Shown: positions 15,119 through 23,823 of the stretch, one piece after another
Position numbering within the stretch: position 1 is the first letter of the stretch
Layout of the letters: each line of letters begins with the position of its first letter
Source of the DNA: Halobacteriales archaeon QS_4_66_20
GTDB taxonomy: Archaea; Halobacteriota; Halobacteria; Halobacteriales; Haloarculaceae
Direction: 5' to 3'
Assembly: GCA_003021015.1 (NCBI GenBank)
Contig: PXRK01000038.1
Coordinates: forward strand, 1-64,000
Length of the DNA stretch: 64,000 nucleotides
Notes under the pieces: generated by a model
What the model was told of the DNA's origin: nothing
Databases searched by the model: none
The model's input: the letters and a program-made list of their open reading frames with translations, nothing else
Position numbers and translations under genes: made by a program

Positions 15119-18115
15119 ATGCGCAGACGAGAGTTCGGACGTGGATTGCTCGGAATCGCTGGACTGCTCGCGACTGGCACGGCCAGTGGCGAGGGCCAGT
15201 TCGACACGACGAGCGAACAGCTGTCCGCCCAGAGTGAGGGGATCAACCGGCTGCTGTTCCCGTCGACGGGCGGGCTGCTCGACGCGAACATGGAGCCGCT
15301 GACCGACGACTCCCTGATTGCAGTCTGGGCCGAGTCGACGGCGGTCATCAACGACCGCGACGGCGACGGCGACGCGGTCGACTATCCCGACGACATCGAC
15401 ATTCCGCTGGTGGGGATCGACGAGGTCGGCGACGGGACGGTCGCGGCGATCGGCTCGCAGCTGGTCGACGACGGCAACCTGGTGCCGAAACTCGAGGGTG
15501 AGGACCCGCTGGGCGACCTCGGCAACGAGGAGTTCCTGCTGAACCTTTACGACGAGTACGCGGGCGGCGACCGGATCCTCTGGGACGAGAGCCACGGCCA
15601 GTTCTACACCCTCGACCGGTTCCGGAACTTCGCGGCGTACGCCGAGGACAACGGCTACACCGTCGAGGCGACGACGGACCTGACCGCCGACCTCGACGAC
15701 GCAGGCGTCCTGGTCGTCACCTCGCCCAGCGATTCGTTCAGCGACGCGGAGCTGTCGGCGCTGTCGGACTTTGTCGCCGACGGCGGCCTGCTGGTGATGC
15801 ACAACCAGTCGGACTTCAACAACTTCGACGAGACGGCCAACTTCAACGACATCGCCGCCGACCTCGGGCTCGGCTTCCGGTTCAACGACGCCGAGGTGGG
15901 CGACGAGGAGAACAACGTCGGCATCTACTACCTCCCGCTGACGGCGAACTTCAACGACGCGTTCCCGCTGTTCGCGGATCGCGAGGGGATCACCATCGAC
16001 CTCCAGCGGGGGGTGGAGTACGACGTCACCGTCGAGGACATCGCTGACGGCGACACGGTCGACGTGGTCTTCGACGGCGCGGACGTCGGGCTCGAAACCG
16101 ATTACACCGGGACCATCCGGCTCCTGGGGATCGACACCCCCGAGAGCGCCAGCGTCGCCGCGTCCGCGGAGCGCCCCGAGGAGTGGGAGGGGCTGGCCTA
16201 CGACGCCGGCGAGGTAGACCCCATCGACGAACTCGTGTTCGACTCGACGGCGAGCCTGCTGGACGCCGACGGCCAGCCGCTGACGGGCGACGGTCCGGCT
16301 GTCGTCTACGCCGAGCCGACAGCGTTCAACGTCGACGAGGACGGCAACGGCGACGCGGTCGAGTACCCCGACGACGCCGACATCCCGCTGGTGGCCGTCG
16401 ACGGCACCGTGGCGGGACTCGGCGCGCCGTTCGTTGACGACGGGTTCGACGCCACCGCCGACAACGAGGAGTTCCTGCTGAACCTCTACGACGAACTAAT
16501 CGACGGAGACACCGTGCTGTGGGACGAGAGCCACGGCCAGTTCTACGACCTGGCCTCGTTCCCCGAGTTCGAATCCTACGCCGAGGCGGAGGGGTACGAC
16601 CTGCAGGCGACCGGCGACCTCGAGAACGACCTCGGCGGCGCTGACGCCGTGGTGGTCACGTCACCGGCCGACGCGTTCTCCGATTCGGAGCTGTCGGCGC
16701 TGTCGGAGTTCGTCGCCGACGGCGGCGCGGTGCTGTTCCACGACCAGTCCGACTTCAAGGACTTCGACGCGACGGCGAACCTCAACGACCTCGCTGACGC
16801 GCTCGGGCTGGCGTTCCGGTTCAACGACGATCAGGTGCTCGACGAGGACGAAAACGCCGGCCAGCCGTTCGTGCCGACGACCGGGAACTTCGACGGGTCG
16901 TCGTCGCTGTTCGAGACGCGGGCCGGGATCGACGACGACCCCGACGCGCGCACGACCGAGTACCTGGTCGAGTGGGCGGGCAAGGCGACGGAGTTCGCCA
17001 ACCGGCTCGACGGCGAGGACGTGACGCTGTTTTTCGACGAGAACGAGCCGCTCCGGGACCCCACCCGGCTGCTGGCGTACATCCGGTACGACGACTCCGG
17101 CGACGGCGGGCGCGACACCCTCTACAACAGGCAGATCATCGAGGAGGGGTACGGCCGCGTCTACGGCTCGACGTTGAGCCGCCACGACGAGTTCTGGCAG
17201 GCCGAGTGGGACGCCCGGCAGGCCGACACCGGCATCTGGGCCGAGAGTGACATCGACGACGCGACGCCGTACCGCGACGACGGGCTGGAGGAGGTGTTCG
17301 CCCCCGTCGCGGCGAGCGTCGGCACGGCCGGCAACCCCCCGGCACAGCCCAGCGGGACGCTGTTCGCCGAGCCCTCGGCCGAACGGGACAGTCCCCGACA
17401 GTCCGGCCGGATCCCGCTGTTCGCCCGCGACGAGGACGCCCGGACGGCGGTCGGTGGCAGCCTCCTGATCGACGAACGCTACGAGCGCCTCGAAGGCTTC
17501 GATGTCGACACGTCCGGCTACGACAACTTCTCGTTCGTGACGACGCACATCGAGTCGCTCACCGACCAGGACGGCCTGGTGTTCGTCGACGGCGGGCACG
17601 GGCAGTTCGGCGCCGACTACGCGCTATCCAGCGAGGATATGGCGTACTACCAGCGCCACCTCGAAGGCCGCGGCGTCAACCTCGAACAGCTCAACGACCT
17701 CACGCTCGACCGCCTCTCGATGGCGAAGGCGCTCATCATCACCACGCCCGCGACGGCGCTCACCCAGGACGAACTGGACGCGGTCGAGGCGTTCCGCGAC
17801 GCCGGCGGCGCGGTCGTGCTCATGGGCTCGGCGGCGGCGCCCGACGACGCCATCGCGAATCTCAACGGCGTCGCCGACGCGCTCGGGACGGACCTCCGGG
17901 TGAACACCGACCAGGTGGTCGACGCCGAGAACAACGTGAACGAAGACCCCGAACTGCCCGCAACTCAGCGGGTCAACATGGTCGAGCGCTACCTCGACGA
18001 GAACGGCGAAATCGACCTCCAGACCGTCCAGGAGGCGTTCCAGGACTCCCAGGACGGCCTGATCGAAATCCGCATCGTCCAGCGCCTCTTCCAGATTTAC
18101 CTGGAGAACAACTGA
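15119..18115 (+). CDS. Large secreted protein: three GATase1-like repeats and a split SNase domain
   Basis: The 998-aa product starts MRRREFGRGLLGIAGLL, a Tat-type signal. Repeat 1 (about 40-295) and repeat 2 (about 367-608) are close duplicates (DESHGQFY, VTSPSDSFSDAELSALSDFV); repeat 3 (about 745-945) is diverged. They look like DUF4350/ThuA-type class I glutamine amidotransferase folds. A staphylococcal-nuclease-like domain starts near residue 301 (TIRLLGIDTPES, with Arg334, Asp339 and Glu342), breaks at about 366 and resumes at about 610 (EYLVEWAGKATEFAN, Arg650 in TRLLAYIRY, TGIWAE). The catalytic set is preserved on both sides. The C-terminal 45 residues resemble a dockerin-like tail. 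I infer an extracellular nuclease with binding or scaffold repeats. Confidence 0.82.
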   Translation: MRRREFGRGLLGIAGLLATGTASGEGQFDTTSEQLSAQSEGINRLLFPSTGGLLDANMEPLTDDSLIAVWAESTAVINDRDGDGDAVDYPDDIDIPLVGIDEVGDGTVAAIGSQLVDDGNLVPKLEGEDPLGDLGNEEFLLNLYDEYAGGDRILWDESHGQFYTLDRFRNFAAYAEDNGYTVEATTDLTADLDDAGVLVVTSPSDSFSDAELSALSDFVADGGLLVMHNQSDFNNFDETANFNDIAADLGLGFRFNDAEVGDEENNVGIYYLPLTANFNDAFPLFADREGITIDLQRGVEYDVTVEDIADGDTVDVVFDGADVGLETDYTGTIRLLGIDTPESASVAASAERPEEWEGLAYDAGEVDPIDELVFDSTASLLDADGQPLTGDGPAVVYAEPTAFNVDEDGNGDAVEYPDDADIPLVAVDGTVAGLGAPFVDDGFDATADNEEFLLNLYDELIDGDTVLWDESHGQFYDLASFPEFESYAEAEGYDLQATGDLENDLGGADAVVVTSPADAFSDSELSALSEFVADGGAVLFHDQSDFKDFDATANLNDLADALGLAFRFNDDQVLDEDENAGQPFVPTTGNFDGSSSLFETRAGIDDDPDARTTEYLVEWAGKATEFANRLDGEDVTLFFDENEPLRDPTRLLAYIRYDDSGDGGRDTLYNRQIIEEGYGRVYGSTLSRHDEFWQAEWDARQADTGIWAESDIDDATPYRDDGLEEVFAPVAASVGTAGNPPAQPSGTLFAEPSAERDSPRQSGRIPLFARDEDARTAVGGSLLIDERYERLEGFDVDTSGYDNFSFVTTHIESLTDQDGLVFVDGGHGQFGADYALSSEDMAYYQRHLEGRGVNLEQLNDLTLDRLSMAKALIITTPATALTQDELDAVEAFRDAGGAVVLMGSAAAPDDAIANLNGVADALGTDLRVNTDQVVDAENNVNEDPELPATQRVNMVERYLDENGEIDLQTVQEAFQDSQDGLIEIRIVQRLFQIYLENN

Positions 18116-18196
18116 TAGTGATTATTGTGAGTCGTTCCGGGATCGACCGCGGTACTGCGTGCGGTCGACCCGGTAAACAGTCACAATAATCACTAT
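18115..18196. repeat. Palindromic element B2 (82 bp)
   Basis: Complete type B element with ends ATAGTGATTATTGTGA and TCACAATAATCACTAT. It differs from B4 (59268) by one base by eye. Its first base is the A of the TGA stop codon of the large secreted protein gene. Confidence 0.9.
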
Positions 18197-18197
18197 G

Positions 18198-18230
18198 ATA
18201 CGATCGTTCGTGATTCGCTACGAACAACAC
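18198..18230. repeat. Degenerate type A end (A5)
   Basis: ATACGATCGTTCGTGATTCG follows element B2 after one base (G) and resembles mini-element A4 at 59234. The right arm is eroded. It precedes the CTTTAACC promoter box (18233-18240) of the LIV binding protein gene. Confidence 0.5.
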
Positions 18231-18262
18231 CCACTTTAACCGTCCGACCGTTTGTACCGCCT

Positions 18263-19744
18263 ATGGACTCGAATTCCTTCACGCGACGGCGCGTTCTGAG
18301 TGCGCTGGGTGCAACTGGAACGCTTGCGCTGGCCGGCTGTGCGGGTGATGACGACGGGGGGAACGGCAACGGGAACGGGAGTGGTAACGGGAACGGGAAC
18401 GGAGACGGGAACGGGAATGGTAACGGAAACGGGAATGGGAACGGGAACGGAAACGGCAATGGCAATGGAAACGGGAACGGCACGACCGAGGACGAGGACG
18501 GCAGCATCAGCATCGGGCTGTTGCAGGCCTTCTCGGGTGCCCTCCCGCAGTACGGCGCACAGGGGACGACCGGGTTCTACAGCGGGCTGGCGTACAAGGC
18601 CGAAGACAACCCGCTGGGGAACGAGGCGGTCGACGAGGGCGATTACGAGTACAGCGTCGGTGACATCGACGTCGAAATCCTTGCTCGTGACACGCAGTTC
18701 GACCCCGCCCAGGCGCAGGAGCTGGCAGAGCAGCTAGTCGCCCAGGAGGGCGTCGACATCCTGTACGGCGTCGCCAACTCCGGCGGCGCGATCAACATCA
18801 TCAACCAGGTCGTCGACCAGTCGGGCGTCCCGTACATCCCCGGGCCGGCGGCCTCGGCGGACATCACCGCCGGCTCGGAGACGTGTCGCGAGCGGGTGTT
18901 CCGGGCCAACGAGAACACCGCGATGGACGCCCGCAGCGGTGGCGTCTACATCGCCGAGAACACGGACGTCGAACGGATCGCGCTGTTCGGCGCCGACTAC
19001 AGCTTCGGTCGCGCCGTGGTCGAGGGGTACAAGCAGGTCCTGCAGGACCGCGGCGTCGAGATCGTCTTCGAGCGGTTCGTCGACCGCGGCTACTCGGAGT
19101 GGCCGGGCCTGCTCGAACAGGCCGAGGAGGCGGGCGCTCAGGGGATGGTCGGAGGGTTCACCGCTCGGACGCTGATCCCCTTCGCGAGTTCGTTCCTGCA
19201 GGGTGAGTACGACCTGCGGCTGTTCGGCGGGTTCGCCTCCCGCGTCACGCTCGCGGCCGCAGGGGAGGTGCTCGCGGACACGCTGGGGCCGGAGTTCACC
19301 AACGAGGGGCTGGCCGACGCGCAGTTCGGTCCGTTCACGACCCGGTACCACTGGAACCAGTACGACAACGAGATCAACAACACGTTCGTCGAGATGCACC
19401 GCGAGACGTACTCCGTCGTGCCGGACCTGTTCACCGGCGGCGCGTTCACCGCCGGCTCGGCGATCATCCAGGCATTCCAGGACGAGGGCGAGGTCAGCGC
19501 CGACGCGATGGTCTCGGGCATGCGCGGCATGACGGTCACGGACACGCCGAAGGGCGAGAACGGTTACGAGTTCCAGGAGTACAACAACCAGGCCCGCTCG
19601 GAGATGACGGTCGCCCCGGTCGAGGTGACGCCCGACGACCAGAGTCATTGGCCGGCGGCGATCATGCCCGGCGAACCGATCGAGACGGTCCCGGCCGACG
19701 CCGTGACGATCCCCGCCGACCAGATGTCGTGTGACCTCTCGTAG
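18263..19744 (+). CDS. LIV-type ABC transporter substrate-binding lipoprotein (system 1)
   Basis: The 493-aa protein has an RR signal and lipobox (LALAGC, Cys near residue 27), an Asn-Gly linker (about 33-72), and a Leu/Ile/Val-binding-protein fold: SIGLLQAFSGALPQYGAQG at the start, then GGAINIINQVVDQSGVPYIP and FGADYSFGRAVVEGYKQVL. It captures an amino acid, amide or similar ligand outside the cell and feeds the permease encoded downstream. It is the first gene of a five-gene operon. The exact ligand cannot be read from sequence. Confidence 0.9.
   Translation: MDSNSFTRRRVLSALGATGTLALAGCAGDDDGGNGNGNGSGNGNGNGDGNGNGNGNGNGNGNGNGNGNGNGNGTTEDEDGSISIGLLQAFSGALPQYGAQGTTGFYSGLAYKAEDNPLGNEAVDEGDYEYSVGDIDVEILARDTQFDPAQAQELAEQLVAQEGVDILYGVANSGGAINIINQVVDQSGVPYIPGPAASADITAGSETCRERVFRANENTAMDARSGGVYIAENTDVERIALFGADYSFGRAVVEGYKQVLQDRGVEIVFERFVDRGYSEWPGLLEQAEEAGAQGMVGGFTARTLIPFASSFLQGEYDLRLFGGFASRVTLAAAGEVLADTLGPEFTNEGLADAQFGPFTTRYHWNQYDNEINNTFVEMHRETYSVVPDLFTGGAFTAGSAIIQAFQDEGEVSADAMVSGMRGMTVTDTPKGENGYEFQEYNNQARSEMTVAPVEVTPDDQSHWPAAIMPGEPIETVPADAVTIPADQMSCDLS
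18359..18480 (+). repeat. Asn-Gly coding hexanucleotide tract
   Basis: A (GGNAAC)n-like tract encodes the linker of the LIV binding protein. It is of the same type as those at 583 and 47749. Confidence 0.85.
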
Positions 19745-19765
19745 GCGCGCTGGACCACGCCAGCC

Positions 19766-20575
19766 ATGCTACGCACCACGGGGCTCACAAAGCGGTTCGG
19801 CGGCATCACCGCGACGGACGACGTCGACTTCGAACTCGACGACGAACTGACGTCGCTGATCGGCCCGAACGGGGCCGGCAAGACGACGTTTTTCAACCTC
19901 CTCACGGGGGTCCTCCAGCCGACGGAGGGGACCGTCGAGTTCCGGCGCGACGGCGAGTGGACCGACATCACGGACGCCGACCCGCCCGAGACCGCACAGC
20001 TGGGCATCCACCGGTCGTTCCAGATCACGAACGTGTTCCCGACCTCGACCGTCCTGGAGAACGTGCGAATCGCCGCCCAGGCCGACAGCGACGACTCGCT
20101 GCAGTTCTGGCGTAACGTCAACGCCTTCGACGAGCACTTCGAGGAGGCCCACGCCATCCTCGACCGCGTGGGGCTCGACGGGAAGGCCGACGTCCCCGCG
20201 GAGAACCTGAGCCACGGCGAGAAGCGCAAGCTCGAGGTCGGCATCGCGCTGGCAGGCGACCCCGACGTGCTGTTGCTCGACGAGCCAAACGCCGGCGTCT
20301 CCTCGGAGGATGTCGACGACATCAAGGCGCTGATCGAGGATGTCGCCAGCGACCACGCCGTGCTACTCGTCGAGCACAACATGGACATCGTGATGGACGT
20401 CTCCGACCGGATCGTCGTCCTCAACCAGGGCGCGGTCATCGCCGACGACGTCCCCGAGAACATCCGGGGCGACCCGGACGTCCAGGAGGCGTACCTCGGC
20501 GGCTACGAGGCCGGCGACCTCCAGAAGGAACGGGCCAAGCGGGCCGGCGAGGATGCCGAGGGAAAAACAGCATGA
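19766..20575 (+). CDS. livG: LIV-type ABC transporter ATPase (system 1)
   Basis: The 269-aa ATPase has the A-loop region TKRFGGITATDDVDFEL, Walker A GPNGAGKTT, the LIV-G hallmark HRSFQITNVFPTSTVLEN, signature LSHGEKRKLEVGIAL, Walker B VLLLDEPNAGVSSED and the H-loop VEHNMDIV. All motifs are intact. It should pair with the LivF-type ATPase encoded 19 nt downstream. The C-terminus is a charged helical tail. Confidence 0.92.
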   Translation: MLRTTGLTKRFGGITATDDVDFELDDELTSLIGPNGAGKTTFFNLLTGVLQPTEGTVEFRRDGEWTDITDADPPETAQLGIHRSFQITNVFPTSTVLENVRIAAQADSDDSLQFWRNVNAFDEHFEEAHAILDRVGLDGKADVPAENLSHGEKRKLEVGIALAGDPDVLLLDEPNAGVSSEDVDDIKALIEDVASDHAVLLVEHNMDIVMDVSDRIVVLNQGAVIADDVPENIRGDPDVQEAYLGGYEAGDLQKERAKRAGEDAEGKTA

Positions 20576-20594
20576 CCACTACCGGAGACACGTC

Positions 20595-21293
20595 ATGAGC
20601 TTTCTCGAACTCGAGGACGTCCAGACGTACTACGGACAGAGCCACGTCCTCCAGGGCGTCGACCTGGAGGTCGACGAGGGCGAGGTCGTCGCCCTGCTCG
20701 GCCGCAACGGCGTCGGCAAGACGACGACGATCAGGTCGATCCTGCAACTGACGCCGCCGCGGTCGGGCGACGTCCGGTTCCGCGGCGAGTCGCTGGTCGG
20801 CAAGGACACCCACGAGGTCGCGGAGGCGGGGATCGGCTGGATCCCGGAGGGCCGGCGGATGTTCGCCCGGCTCTCCGTCGAGGAGAACCTCCGGGCCGCG
20901 GTGCCGAACGCCACAGACGTCGACGAGGCGCTCGGGACGGCCTACGACACGTTCCCGATCCTCCACGAGCGGCAGGGCCAGCGCGCGGGGACGCTCTCGG
21001 GCGGGCAACAGCAGATGCTCGCAATCGCCCGCGGGCTGATCGGCGACAACGACCTCCTGCTGATCGACGAGCCCAGCGAGGGGCTGGCGCCACAGATCGT
21101 CTCCGACGTCGGTCGGGCGCTGCTGTCGGCGTCCCAGGAGGTGTCGATCCTGCTGGTCGAGCAGAAGCTCAGCCTCGCGCTGGACCTCGCCGACCGGTTC
21201 TACGTGATGGACCACGGCACGATCATCGACTCGGGCGAGACTGACGACGTCACGGCCGGGGACGAACGGCTCAGGAGGCATCTGTCGGCATGA
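20595..21293 (+). CDS. livF: LIV-type ABC transporter ATPase (system 1)
   Basis: The 232-aa second ATPase of the importer has VQTYYGQSHVLQGVDLEV as the A-loop, Walker A GRNGVGKTTT, the family segment GWIPEGRRMFARLSVEENL, signature TLSGGQQQMLAIARGL and Walker B LLLIDEPSEGLAP. The ATG at 20595 fits the family N-terminus. It overlaps the next gene by 4 nt (ATGA), indicating translational coupling. It is a useful intact reference for the shortened livF copy at 42831. Confidence 0.92.
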   Translation: MSFLELEDVQTYYGQSHVLQGVDLEVDEGEVVALLGRNGVGKTTTIRSILQLTPPRSGDVRFRGESLVGKDTHEVAEAGIGWIPEGRRMFARLSVEENLRAAVPNATDVDEALGTAYDTFPILHERQGQRAGTLSGGQQQMLAIARGLIGDNDLLLIDEPSEGLAPQIVSDVGRALLSASQEVSILLVEQKLSLALDLADRFYVMDHGTIIDSGETDDVTAGDERLRRHLSA

Positions 21294-22315
21294 TCGAGCA
21301 CCTGCTGATCCTCGGCGACCTGCTGGACCTGTTCACCTCGCCCAGCCGGCTGATCGCGGTGCTGATCGAGGGGCTGGCGAAAGCGAGCCTCTACGTGATG
21401 ATCGCCAGCGGCCTGACGCTGATCTTCGGGCTGATGGACGTGATCAACTTCGCCCACGGCGCCTTTACGATGTACGGCGCCTACATGGCTGGCGGGCTGA
21501 TACTGGCGGTCGGCGCCGCCGAGATGGGGTTCGCGATGGTGGTCGTCGTCTTTTTGCTGGTGATGCTGACCATCTTCCTGGTGCTGGCGCTGGTGGGGAC
21601 CGTCATGGAGGTGAGCCTGATCCGGCGCCTCTACGAGTACCCGCCGATTTTCCAGATCCTGCTCACCTTCGGCATCGCGATCACGCTCGAGGAGTTCATG
21701 CGGATGTTCGTGGAGTTCCAGGGGATCAACAACGGCCAGTACCGCTTTGGCTGGGAGACGCCCCGTCTGGAGACGGTGCCGACGGCGCTGCGCGGCGCGA
21801 CGGACATCGGGCTCGTCCGGTTCGAAAACATCCACGTCCTGGAGATACTGCTCGGCGTCGTCACCATCGTCGCCATCTGGACATTTCTCAACCGGACACG
21901 GTACGGGCTGTTCGTCCGCGCCGGCGTCGAGGACGAGGAGATGGCTGCGGCGCTGGGCATCAACGTCAAGCAGACGTTCACCGTCGTGTTCGCCATCGGC
22001 TCGGGCATCGCCGGCGCGGCGGGCGTGATCCTGATGTGGGACCCGCTGTGGAGCGTGAGCGTCCCGCTGGCGCTGGCGGTGCTGCTGCCGGCCTTTGTCA
22101 TCGTGATCGTCGGCGGCCTCGGCTCGTTCAAGGGGACGGTCGTCGCCTCCCTGCTCGTGGGGATGATCGACGCCTTCGGGACCTGGGCGTTCCAGACCGG
22201 CGCGATCACGTTCACCGGCATCGACGACATGATGATCTTCGGCATCCTCGTGGTGATGCTGATCCTCCAGCCGCGCGGCCTGTTCGGCGTCGAGGGGCAG
22301 GGTGATCACGGATGA
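21290..22315 (+). CDS. livH: LIV-type ABC transporter permease (system 1)
   Basis: The 341-aa integral membrane protein has about eight hydrophobic segments and the LivH signature GLMDVINFAHGAFTMYGAY. The cytoplasmic coupling part includes GTVMEVSLIRRLYEY and TRYGLFVRAGVEDEEMAAAL. It forms the membrane channel with the LivM-type protein encoded next, whose start overlaps its stop by 4 nt. Confidence 0.92.
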   Translation: MIEHLLILGDLLDLFTSPSRLIAVLIEGLAKASLYVMIASGLTLIFGLMDVINFAHGAFTMYGAYMAGGLILAVGAAEMGFAMVVVVFLLVMLTIFLVLALVGTVMEVSLIRRLYEYPPIFQILLTFGIAITLEEFMRMFVEFQGINNGQYRFGWETPRLETVPTALRGATDIGLVRFENIHVLEILLGVVTIVAIWTFLNRTRYGLFVRAGVEDEEMAAALGINVKQTFTVVFAIGSGIAGAAGVILMWDPLWSVSVPLALAVLLPAFVIVIVGGLGSFKGTVVASLLVGMIDAFGTWAFQTGAITFTGIDDMMIFGILVVMLILQPRGLFGVEGQGDHG

Positions 22316-23796
22316 GCACCGACGCTGCCAGGCCGGACGCGGCGGACGGCGGCGCGCTCGCGCCGTGGGTCGGCGGGTACCTGCGGGATCACGCGATCCA
22401 CATCGCCGTGGTGGCGTTTTTCATCGTCTACCCGTTTCTGTACGACGTGCTCGTCGGGCAGTTCGGCCTGCCCGCCGAGATGCTGCTGCCGCGGCTGCAG
22501 ACGATGCTCGTCGTGCTCTGGCTGGGGCTGTTCGCGATGTCCTTTGACTTCGTCAGCGGCTACACCGGCTATCTATCGTTCGGCCACGCCGCCTTCTTCG
22601 GCATCGGCGCCTACACCGTCGTGCTCGGCGCCAACGGCCAGTTGCCGCTGCTTCCTGGCGGGCTGTCGTTCATGACGCTGATGCTGGTCAGCGCGCTGCT
22701 GGCCGTCGTCGTCGCGTTCCTGATCGGCCTCGTCTCGTTCCGGCTCTCGGGCGTCTACTTCGCGATGATCACGCTGGGCTTCGCCGAGATCATGTACGTC
22801 GCCTCGCGGAACTGGGACTGGCTGACGCCCGGGCAGTCCGACCCCAGCGACGGGATCAACACGCCGGCCGAGTTCAACCCCGAACTCGGCGTGCCGTTCG
22901 TCGATCCACTGCAGGTGGAGACGGGCGTGTTCGGCGACGACGCGATCCTGGGCATCAACTTCGGGGATCTGCTGGTGTACAACGAGAACCTGGGAGCGAT
23001 CGTCGCCTCCTACTTCGCCATCGGTGCGGTCGTGCTGGTCTGTTACCTGGCGATGCAGCGGATCATCCACTCGCCGTTCGGGCGTGTAATGATCGCCATC
23101 AGGGAAAACGAGGAGCGCGCGAAGGCGATCGGCTACGACACGTTCAAGTTCAAGCTCGGCGCGTTCATGATCAGCGCCTTCTTCGGCGCCGTCGCCGGGG
23201 CGCTGCTGGTCGCCTACCGCGGCAGCGTCAACCCCGACGCGGCGTTTTTCTTCCTGGTGACCGGGTTCGCCCTGGTCGCCGCGATCATCGGCGGCCTGGG
23301 CACGCTCGCCGGTCCCTTCTTCGGGTACATCTTTCTGGAGGGGATCGAGGAGTTCCTCGCCCGCGGCGGCAGCGGCGGCGGCCTCCAGCCGTTCCTGGCG
23401 GAGTTCCTCCCGGGCGGCATTCTGGAGACGACGATCGGCGGCGACCTGACGGTCAGCGGCGCCCTCGACGCGTTCATGACCGGCCACGGCGAGTTCTATG
23501 CCGGCATCGTCTTCGTCATCTTCGTGCTGTACGTGCCGATCGGGATCCTCGGCACCCTCCGGCTTCGGCTGGGCACCGACTCTGTCGCGACGTACGTCTC
23601 GCGGCGGCTCGGCGGCTCCACCGGAACCGGCGGTAGCGGGGGCGGCGGCGACTCTGGGGCTGGCGAGAGTGCGACCGCTGCCGGGAGCGTCACCGCCGAA
23701 GGCGGCGAGGAGGACGACCCCCGCGAGGGCGGCCCCGCGGAAGGCAGCGAGGAGGACGATCCCAGCGAGGGCGGCCCCGCGGAAGGCGGGAAGTGA
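22312..23796 (+). CDS. livM: LIV-type ABC transporter permease (system 1)
   Basis: The 494-aa membrane protein has the LivM hallmarks GYTGYLSFGHAAFFGIGAYT and RIIHSPFGRVMIAIRENEERA. The last 60 residues are a low-complexity Gly/Glu/Asp tail (GSEEDDPSEGGPAEGG) with a repeated unit, probably cytoplasmic. Such tails vary freely in haloarchaea. It is the last gene of the operon; a hairpin follows. Confidence 0.9.
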   Translation: MSTDAARPDAADGGALAPWVGGYLRDHAIHIAVVAFFIVYPFLYDVLVGQFGLPAEMLLPRLQTMLVVLWLGLFAMSFDFVSGYTGYLSFGHAAFFGIGAYTVVLGANGQLPLLPGGLSFMTLMLVSALLAVVVAFLIGLVSFRLSGVYFAMITLGFAEIMYVASRNWDWLTPGQSDPSDGINTPAEFNPELGVPFVDPLQVETGVFGDDAILGINFGDLLVYNENLGAIVASYFAIGAVVLVCYLAMQRIIHSPFGRVMIAIRENEERAKAIGYDTFKFKLGAFMISAFFGAVAGALLVAYRGSVNPDAAFFFLVTGFALVAAIIGGLGTLAGPFFGYIFLEGIEEFLARGGSGGGLQPFLAEFLPGGILETTIGGDLTVSGALDAFMTGHGEFYAGIVFVIFVLYVPIGILGTLRLRLGTDSVATYVSRRLGGSTGTGGSGGGGDSGAGESATAAGSVTAEGGEEDDPREGGPAEGSEEDDPSEGGPAEGGK

Positions 23797-23798
23797 TT

Positions 23799-23820
23799 CC
23801 TCCGCGTTACGCGGCGGAGG
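23799..23820. terminator. Hairpin between convergent genes
   Basis: CCTCCGC and GCGGAGG form a 7-bp stem around an inner CCGCG-TTA-CGCGG hairpin, in the 27 bp between the livM stop and the convergent amidohydrolase stop. It could end transcription from both sides. No T-run is present, so this is inference. Confidence 0.4.
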
Positions 23821-23823
23821 CGG

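Noticed and set aside
22573-23487. 304-codon open frame antisense to livM
   Set aside because: Mirrors the codon third-position bias of livM; composition (His, Gln, Arg, Asp) is that of a shadow frame.
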